Translations under genes and position numbers: made by a program
The notes under the pieces: model-generated
Told to the model about the DNA's origin: nothing
Databases searched by the model: none
What the model saw: the letters and a program-made list of their open reading frames with translations, nothing else
Assembly (NCBI RefSeq): GCF_014192575.1
Contig: NZ_JACHYC010000007.1
Span: 62,001-126,000, forward strand
DNA length: 64,000 nucleotides
Source: Variovorax sp. Sphag1AA
GTDB taxonomy: Bacteria; Pseudomonadota; Gammaproteobacteria; Burkholderiales; Burkholderiaceae_C
Direction: 5' to 3'
In this document: positions 58,524 to 64,000 of the stretch, piece after piece
Layout: each line of letters starts with the position of its first letter
How positions within the stretch are numbered: position 1 is the stretch's first letter

Positions 58524-59489
58524 ATGCAACGTCGAACTCTCTTGCGCGCGACAGGCGCGGGCCTGGCAGCGTATGCGTCGGGCGCGGCTTTCGCGCAGTC
58601 CTTTCCCACACGCACCATCACGCTGCTGGTGCCCTATGCGGCGGGCGGCAACGCCGACCTGACCGCCCGCCTGTTCGCGGATGCGCTGTCTAGGAGCATC
58701 GGCCAGCCGGTGGTCGTGGACAACCGCGCCGGCGGCGGTGGCGCGATCGGCGCGAACCATGTGATCGGCTCGCGCCCCGACGGCTACACCCTGCTGTTCT
58801 CCGCGCCCAGCGTGTTCTCCGTCACGCCGCACCTCGTCAAGGTCAACTACGGGATGAACAGCATCCGCCCCGTCGCGCTCGTGAGCAAGACGCCGCTCGT
58901 GCTGGTCGTGAAGAAGTCGAGCAAATACAAGTCGCTCGCCGATCTCGTTCAGGCGGCCAAGGCGAGCCCGGGCGGCGTCGCGATGGGCTACAGCGGCCTC
59001 GGCACGCCCAACCACCTCGCGATGCTTAACCTCGAATCGGTGGCGCAGGTGCGTTTCAACGGCATCGCCTACAAGGGATCGGGTCCGATGCTGCAGGACA
59101 TGCTCGCGGGACAGATCGAAGTCGCAGCGGACCAGATCTCCACGTCAAAGCCGTACATCGAATCCGGCGACCTGCTGCCGATCGCGGTGTTCGGTGCGCG
59201 CATGCCCTCGCTGGGCGAGGTGCCTTCCGTGTCGACGCTGGGGCCGGAGCCTTTCGACGTCACCACCTACCTCGGTATTGCTGCGCCTTCTGCCACGCCG
59301 GACGCCGTGGTGGCGGAACTCCAGAAGGCAACTGCGAAGGCGCTGGAGGACGAGCGCTTCAAGGCTGGCATGTCGAAGCTTGGCGTCTTCGTGCAGAACG
59401 GCACGGGCCAGGACTACGATCGCCTGATGCGCAACGAGAACGACTTCATGGCCAAGATGGTGGCGTCGGGCCGCGTCAAGCCGGAATAG
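58524..59489 (+). CDS. Bug/TctC-family periplasmic receptor
   Basis: 321 residues from the ATG at 58524 (CGGAGA upstream). Signal peptide of about 24 residues ending AFAQ, starting MQRRTLLRATGAG. Then FPTRTITLLVPYAAGGNADLTAR and VVVDNRAGGGGAIGANHVIG, the Bug signatures. It is the predicted uptake receptor for the substrate of the CoA-dependent pathway. No membrane partners in the window. Confidence 0.93.
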   Translation: MQRRTLLRATGAGLAAYASGAAFAQSFPTRTITLLVPYAAGGNADLTARLFADALSRSIGQPVVVDNRAGGGGAIGANHVIGSRPDGYTLLFSAPSVFSVTPHLVKVNYGMNSIRPVALVSKTPLVLVVKKSSKYKSLADLVQAAKASPGGVAMGYSGLGTPNHLAMLNLESVAQVRFNGIAYKGSGPMLQDMLAGQIEVAADQISTSKPYIESGDLLPIAVFGARMPSLGEVPSVSTLGPEPFDVTTYLGIAAPSATPDAVVAELQKATAKALEDERFKAGMSKLGVFVQNGTGQDYDRLMRNENDFMAKMVASGRVKPE

Positions 59490-59497
59490 GGCAAGGC

Positions 59498-60382
59498 GTG
59501 TCATCACATTCATCGCGCGATCGCTTCGAGGTGGACCCGCCGCCCGATGCGCAACCGCATCCGCCGCGCAGCTTCATGCTGCCACGTGGTGCGGTCGACA
59601 CGCATGCGCATGTCATCGGCACCGAGTACATCGAATCGCGAAGCTATACGCCGCATCCTGCGCCGGCGTCGGAGTATCTGCGGATGCTCGACGGCACCGG
59701 CATGACTTACGGCGTGCTGATCCAGGTGAGCGTGCATGGCACAGACAACAGCCTGATGCTGCAGGCGCTGCAAGCGAATCGCGAGCGTTTGCGCGGCATC
59801 GCCGTCACTGCCCCGGACCTCGGCGATGCAGGGTGGCGCGCTCTGAAGGAAGCCGGCGTCGTCGGGCTTCGCCTGAACACCACGACTGGTGGCGGCGTGG
59901 GCGTTGCATCCCTCGCGGACTATGAGGCCGTCTGCATGGAACTCGGCTGGCACCTGCAGTTCCTGGTCGAGCCCGAACGCATCCCGGTGCTTGCGCCGAA
60001 GATTTCGCGCCTGCGGGTTCCGGCGGTGTTCGATCACATGGGCTACGTGCGGCCGGAACTGGCTGATGCGGAAGCAGGGCGCACGCTTCTGTCGTTGGTC
60101 CGTGATGGCGCGTGGGTGAAGCTCTCCGGCGCCTTCCGTCTTTCGCAGTCCGGTGCGCCGTACGAAGACATGTTGCCCTTCACCGCTGCGCTGGCCGAGG
60201 CCGCGCCGTCGCGTTGCGTGTGGGGCTCCGACTGGCCGCATGTGAGCTTTCGCGGTCGGATGCCCAATCCGGGTGATCTTCTCGATGTGCTGGCGCGTGC
60301 GGTGCCGGATGCCGCCGCCAGGGACGCCGTCCTCGCGGGCAATCCGCAGCGGCTCTACGGATTCCCGACCCCAGCGGCCTGA
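59498..60382 (+). CDS. Amidohydrolase-2 family TIM-barrel hydrolase (lactonase-like)
   Basis: 294 residues from the GTG at 59498. DTHAHVIG (HxH, about 34-37), GLRLNTTTGG, VFDHMGYVRPEL, and WGSDWPHVSF (catalytic Asp, about 246) match the 2-pyrone-4,6-dicarboxylate lactonase/amidohydrolase-2 group. Probably opens a lactone or ring of a carboxylated substrate. 9 bp after the Bug gene; convergent with the CitE gene (6 bp). Confidence 0.85.
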   Translation: MSSHSSRDRFEVDPPPDAQPHPPRSFMLPRGAVDTHAHVIGTEYIESRSYTPHPAPASEYLRMLDGTGMTYGVLIQVSVHGTDNSLMLQALQANRERLRGIAVTAPDLGDAGWRALKEAGVVGLRLNTTTGGGVGVASLADYEAVCMELGWHLQFLVEPERIPVLAPKISRLRVPAVFDHMGYVRPELADAEAGRTLLSLVRDGAWVKLSGAFRLSQSGAPYEDMLPFTAALAEAAPSRCVWGSDWPHVSFRGRMPNPGDLLDVLARAVPDAAARDAVLAGNPQRLYGFPTPAA

Positions 60383-60387
60383 GCCGC

Positions 60388-61197
60388 TCAGGCGGCCGCG
60401 GCTTCTGCGCGCGAGAGGATGCCGCGGGCGCGCTCGAGCAGCGGCTTGTCCACCATCTGGCCTTCGAAGCTGAGCGCGCCGCCTGATGTGGATGCCGCCG
60501 CGGCAAGCACGCCGCGCGCCCATGCGACGGCCTTGTCGTCCGGCGCGAACGCCGCCCGCACCGACGCGATCTGCGCGGGATGAATGCAGAGCTTCGATGC
60601 GAAACCCAGGCGGCGCGCGCGCAGCGCTTCGCTCGACACCACATCCAGGTCCTTCACAGCGAGCGAGACCCCGTCGACCGGCGCCGCAATGCCGGCCAGC
60701 TTCGATGCCAGCACGAGCTCGGAACGGGCGAACAGCAGTTCATCCCCGTCCCCCTCGATGCCGAGATCCTGCTGAAAGTCGACGGAGCCAAAGGCAAGTT
60801 GAGCCACGCCAGCGCATCGTGCCAGCTCGCGCGCCACGGCCAATCCCTTTGCGGTCTCGACGAGCGGGACGATGCGACGCGCGGCTCGCACTGCCGCGAT
60901 GCCCTCGACTGTTTCTGCCTTGGGGAGCATGACGGCGGCGACGCCGGGCAGCGACAGGAGCGCGCAATCCTCCGCGAACCATTCGGTGTCGATGCCGTTG
61001 ATGCGCACGCAGGCCTTGAACACACCACTTGCCAGTGCCGCACGCGCGTGCTCTCTGGCTGCGGCTTTGTGATCGACACCTACCGCGTCTTCAAGGTCGA
61101 GCACAACGATGTCGGCGCCGCTCCCCGCTGCTTTGGAAAAACGCTCCGGCCTGTCTGCAGGAACGAAGAGGTAGGTGACGGGTGTTGTGGTGTTCAT
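60388..61197 (-). CDS. CitE/HpcH-family acyl-CoA lyase
   Basis: 269 residues from the ATG at 61195-61197. Signatures: YLFVPADRPERFSKA, VVLDLEDAVG (metal-binding Asp/Glu), RINGIDTEW, VMLPKAE, and KLCIHPAQI near the end. Cleaves a beta-hydroxyacyl-CoA such as malyl-, methylmalyl- or citramalyl-CoA to acetyl- or propionyl-CoA and a 2-oxoacid. The operator TTGTCCGTACAA lies 24 bp upstream of its start. Confidence 0.92.
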   Translation of the reverse strand: MNTTTPVTYLFVPADRPERFSKAAGSGADIVVLDLEDAVGVDHKAAAREHARAALASGVFKACVRINGIDTEWFAEDCALLSLPGVAAVMLPKAETVEGIAAVRAARRIVPLVETAKGLAVARELARCAGVAQLAFGSVDFQQDLGIEGDGDELLFARSELVLASKLAGIAAPVDGVSLAVKDLDVVSSEALRARRLGFASKLCIHPAQIASVRAAFAPDDKAVAWARGVLAAAASTSGGALSFEGQMVDKPLLERARGILSRAEAAAA

Positions 61198-61220
61198 GGT
61201 GATGCGGATCATATCCTTTA

Positions 61221-61332
61221 TTGTCCGTACAACATTGAGACGAAGCATAGTGGGCCGCTACACGCAGGGTTTTCTCTATAAGCCGTTGACATCGACCCAT
61301 TCGAGCGCGCATAGTCAAAGTTGTTCGTACAA
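61221..61332. promoter_or_regulatory. TTGTCCGTACAA operators in the CitE/aldehyde dehydrogenase divergent region
   Basis: TTGTCCGTACAA at 61221-61232 and TTGTTCGTACAA at 61321-61332, 89 bases between them, in the 154-bp region between the divergent CitE and aldehyde dehydrogenase starts. Each site is 20-30 bp from the nearer start codon, a position suited to repression. Confidence 0.8.
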
Positions 61333-61351
61333 ATAGCGAGGACTTCCGGCA

Positions 61352-62848
61352 ATGCAGACGCAACTTGAAAGTGGTCAATCCTTCGACAACTACATCGCAG
61401 GCCGATCGGTCGCGAGCCTCAGTGGCCAGCGCTTCGAAAGCATCAACCCGGCGAATGGCCAGGCGTGGGGCTCGTTCGCGGAATCGGATCGCGATGACGT
61501 GGATCTCGCGGTCGCTGCCGCGCGCGACGCACTCGCGGGTGCGTGGGGCAAGCTGTCTCCCACGCGCCGCGGGCGCCTGCTCATGGCGTGGGGCGAGAAG
61601 ATCGCAGCCCGCAGCGAAAAGATCGCCCGTCTCGAATCCGCGCAGAACGGCAAGCTGCTCGCGGAGATGAAGGCCCAGGCCAACGTGGTCAAGGAGTGGC
61701 TCTACTACTTCGGCGGACTCGCCGACAAGATCGAAGGCCGCGTGATCCCTATCGAGCGGCAGAGTGTCCTCAACTACACGCTGCGCGAGCCACTTGGCGT
61801 GATCGGGGTGATCGTTCCGTGGAACTCGCCGACCTTCCTCACCATCATGAGCTGCGCGCCCGCACTGGCCGCAGGCAACACGGTGGTGCTGAAGCCTTCC
61901 GAAGTGACTTCGGCATCAGCCTTCGAGTTGGCGCGACTGGCTGAAGAAGCCGGCATTCCGCCGGGCGTCATCAACGTGGTGACCGGCGCGCGTGCTGTCG
62001 GCGAAGCACTGGTGAACCACGAGGGCGTGGCCAAGATCTGCTTCACCGGCAGCGACAGCGCAGGCCGCGCGATCGCGTCGCAGGCAGGCGCGCGGCTTGC
62101 GAGCTGCACGCTCGAACTCGGTGGCAAGAGCCCGAACATCGTGTTCGGCGATGCGCTGGTCGACAACGCGGTGGTCGGCCTGCTGTCGGGCATCTTTGCC
62201 GCTGCAGGGCAGACTTGCATTGCCGGCTCGCGTGCCTACGTGCACGAGAGCATCTATGACGAAGTGGTGGACCGGCTCGTGCAGCGCGCCAAGGGCATCC
62301 GGCTCGGCGATCCACTGGCGCCGGATACGCAGATGGGACCGGCCGCCACCGCGATGCAGTTGCGCAAGAACGAGAGCATGGTGGCGAAGGCAGTCGATGC
62401 GGGCGCGCAAATCCTGCACGGTGGTCGCCGCGCCAGCGTGCCGGGGCTGGAGCAGGGCTTCTTCTTCGAGCCGACCATCCTTCATCGGCTGGCCGCGGAC
62501 AACCCGATCATGCAGGAGGAGGTCTTCGGACCGGTGCTCGCGGTGACGCCGTTCCGCGACGACGACGAGGTCGTTGCGTTGGCCAACGGCACCAAGTTCG
62601 GCCTTGCTGCCGGCGTGTGGACGCGCGAGCTGCGCCGCGCCCATTCGATGGCGCGGCGCCTGCAAGCCGGCACCGTGTGGATCAACACCTATCGCGCGAT
62701 GGCCTTCAACTCGCCCTTCGGCGGCTACAAGGACAGCGGGATCGGCCGCGTCAACGGCATGGAGTCGGTGGACCAGTTCCTGCAGACGAAGAGCGTCTGG
62801 TGCGAGACCAGCGACGAGATCCAGGATCCGTTCGTGCTGAAGGTCTGA
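61352..62848 (+). CDS. NAD(P)-dependent aldehyde dehydrogenase
   Basis: 498 residues from the ATG at 61352. Complete catalytic set: VIVPWNSP, KPSEVTSAS, FTGSDSAGR, the general base Glu in CTLELGGKSPN (about 252-254) and the nucleophile Cys in AAGQTCIAGSR (about 288). Oxidises an aldehyde or semialdehyde to the acid. Followed 5 bp later by the ThDP enzyme gene, whose product may be its substrate. Confidence 0.94.
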   Translation: MQTQLESGQSFDNYIAGRSVASLSGQRFESINPANGQAWGSFAESDRDDVDLAVAAARDALAGAWGKLSPTRRGRLLMAWGEKIAARSEKIARLESAQNGKLLAEMKAQANVVKEWLYYFGGLADKIEGRVIPIERQSVLNYTLREPLGVIGVIVPWNSPTFLTIMSCAPALAAGNTVVLKPSEVTSASAFELARLAEEAGIPPGVINVVTGARAVGEALVNHEGVAKICFTGSDSAGRAIASQAGARLASCTLELGGKSPNIVFGDALVDNAVVGLLSGIFAAAGQTCIAGSRAYVHESIYDEVVDRLVQRAKGIRLGDPLAPDTQMGPAATAMQLRKNESMVAKAVDAGAQILHGGRRASVPGLEQGFFFEPTILHRLAADNPIMQEEVFGPVLAVTPFRDDDEVVALANGTKFGLAAGVWTRELRRAHSMARRLQAGTVWINTYRAMAFNSPFGGYKDSGIGRVNGMESVDQFLQTKSVWCETSDEIQDPFVLKV

Positions 62849-62852
62849 GGGC

Positions 62853-64000
62853 ATGGAACGTATGGAACAGCTCACTGTGGCCGAGGTGATCGCGCAGGCC
62901 TGCGCGGCACAAGGCGTGAAGCGCGCCTTCGGCGTTCCTGGTGGCGGCAGCTCGCTCGATCTGATCGAAGCGTTTGCGGGCGTCGGCATTGAATTCCAGC
63001 TTTGCCGCACCGAAACCGGCGCCGCGCTGATGGCTGCTGCGGACGCCGAGATCCGCAACGGCTTTGGCGTGGCGATCGCAACGCAGGGGCCGGGCGCGGC
63101 GAGTGCAATGAACGGGCTCGCACACGCATCGCTCGATCGTGCACCGGTGCTCTTCATCAGCGACGGCTGGACACCGGCGCAGCTGGCCGGCGATACGCAT
63201 CAGGTGTTCGACCAGCACGCGATGTCTTCACCGGTGGTGAAGGCCGCGTCCCGCCTCGAGTCGGATGACCCGGCGGGTGAACTCGATGCGGTGATCGGCA
63301 GCATGCTCGCGCCGCCGTGGGGCCCGTCGCACATCGTGCTCACTGGAGAGAACGCAAAGCGGCGGGTGAGCGCTTCGGCTCTCTCTCGCAGTGTGCAGGG
63401 CGCTGCGCCACCGGCAATGCAGATCCATGGCGACGCCGCGGGGCTGCTTGCATCGGCCGCACGACCCGTGCTGCTGGTGGGGCTGGAAGCACGCGACAAC
63501 GGTGCTGCCGCGCACATCGCCGAGATCGCGACGCGCCTGCGCTGCCCAGTCCTCACTACCTACAAGGCCAAGGGCATCGTCAGCGACGATTCGGAGTGGC
63601 TCGTCGGTCACGTGACCGGCGGCGCGGCCGAATCGCCGTGCATCGAGTCCGCCGACCTCATCGTGCTCTGCGGGTTCGATCCGGTGGAACTCATCGGCAA
63701 GCCCTGGCCCTACCGCGCACTGGTTGTCGATGTCGCGCTTTACGCGCATCCGGTGCACTGCCTGAAGCCGGCCGCGGGCATCTATGGCCCCCTGGCCGCG
63801 GGTCTGGAGTCGCTGCTTCCGGCATGCCGGGCTTCGGACTGGCGCGAGGACGAGATCGCGGACCTGCGCTCGGCAATGTACGAGCGGCTGTCGTACGAAG
63901 GCGAGGGGCCGGGCCTGTCGCCGCAACGCGTGGTCGAGAAGGCCATGCAGGCCGCCGCACCGCAGCGCCCTGCCATCACCGTCGATGCCGGTGCGCACAT
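62853..64000 (+). CDS. ThDP-dependent enzyme of the acetolactate-synthase/decarboxylase family (cut by window end)
   Basis: About 382 residues are visible; the frame is open to the last base. The N-terminal PYR domain has GVKRAFGVPGGGSSLDLIEA and the cofactor-activating Glu in CRTETGAALMAAADAEI (about 54). ATQGPGAASAMNGLAHA and the central domain (PVLLVGLEARDN, TTYKAKGIVSDD) are typical of the family. The ThDP/Mg2+-binding C-terminal domain lies beyond the window. It decarboxylates a 2-oxoacid or ligates it to an aldehyde. With the adjacent aldehyde dehydrogenase it could convert the oxoacid made by CitE. Confidence 0.88.
   Translation, partial: MERMEQLTVAEVIAQACAAQGVKRAFGVPGGGSSLDLIEAFAGVGIEFQLCRTETGAALMAAADAEIRNGFGVAIATQGPGAASAMNGLAHASLDRAPVLFISDGWTPAQLAGDTHQVFDQHAMSSPVVKAASRLESDDPAGELDAVIGSMLAPPWGPSHIVLTGENAKRRVSASALSRSVQGAAPPAMQIHGDAAGLLASAARPVLLVGLEARDNGAAAHIAEIATRLRCPVLTTYKAKGIVSDDSEWLVGHVTGGAAESPCIESADLIVLCGFDPVELIGKPWPYRALVVDVALYAHPVHCLKPAAGIYGPLAAGLESLLPACRASDWREDEIADLRSAMYERLSYEGEGPGLSPQRVVEKAMQAAAPQRPAITVDAGAH

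Overview
The window is GC-rich, densely coded bacterial DNA. I infer a betaproteobacterium of the Comamonadaceae, Variovorax-like, from the gene families rather than from any marker gene: Bug/TctC periplasmic receptors, CaiB CoA-transferases, many LysR and GntR regulators, and a DctB/DctD/DctA set. No rRNA, tRNA, CRISPR array, insertion sequence or prophage was seen. No gap between genes exceeds about 280 bases. The left edge holds the end of a probable ParB-type partition gene, a KfrA-like coiled-coil gene and two identical palindromes. That suggests the window begins beside the partition locus of a second chromosome or megaplasmid.

Layout. 1-1.2 kb: partition-like genes. 1.3-5.9 kb: LysR and an aldehyde dehydrogenase lacking the usual catalytic glutamate, a FUSC transporter with a MarR regulator, and a small membrane protein. 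5.9-10.6 kb: a DctD/DctB two-component system and the C4-dicarboxylate transporter DctA, with a near-consensus sigma-54 promoter. 10.7-14.1 kb: a CPA2 antiporter, the remnant of a DeoR regulator abutting an inositol-monophosphatase-type phosphatase, and an MFS transporter. 14.4-20.1 kb: nadB-panD-panB-panC-nadC-nadA, which merges de novo NAD and pantothenate synthesis. 20.1-21.8 kb: an exported esterase and a DUF1275 protein.

21.9-46.7 kb is a large catabolic region for what look like cyclic amides or ureides. It has two closely related D-hydantoinase/dihydropyrimidinase genes, one near each end. Between them lie a maleate-isomerase-like enzyme, two hydantoin-racemase-fold proteins that lack both catalytic cysteines, an amidase, a PuuE-like deacetylase-family hydrolase, two ATZ/TRZ amidohydrolases, a nucleoside-type deaminase, a spermidine/putrescine-type ABC importer, a NitT/TauT-type ABC importer and two FadR-type regulators. 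Between 37.1 and 40.8 kb the sequence TTGGATACAA recurs (four exact copies and three near copies) in front of these genes, which points to one GntR regulon. A patch of unrelated small genes (27.0-29.0 kb) interrupts the region.

46.8-49.5 kb: a second CPA2 antiporter, a YihY-family membrane protein and a ferritin-like protein. 49.5-53 kb: a Bug receptor, an M20 peptidase and LysR. 52.9-64 kb: a CoA-dependent catabolic regulon (acyl-CoA dehydrogenase, two CaiB CoA-transferases, MaoC hydratase and a GntR/UTRA regulator on one strand; cupin, Bug receptor and TIM-barrel hydrolase on the other; then a CitE-type lyase diverging from an aldehyde dehydrogenase and a ThDP enzyme cut by the window end). 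All promoter regions of this segment share a second operator, TTGTCCGTACAA. The enzyme order fits activation, dehydrogenation, hydration and aldol-type cleavage of a branched dicarboxylate, but the substrate is not readable from the sequence.
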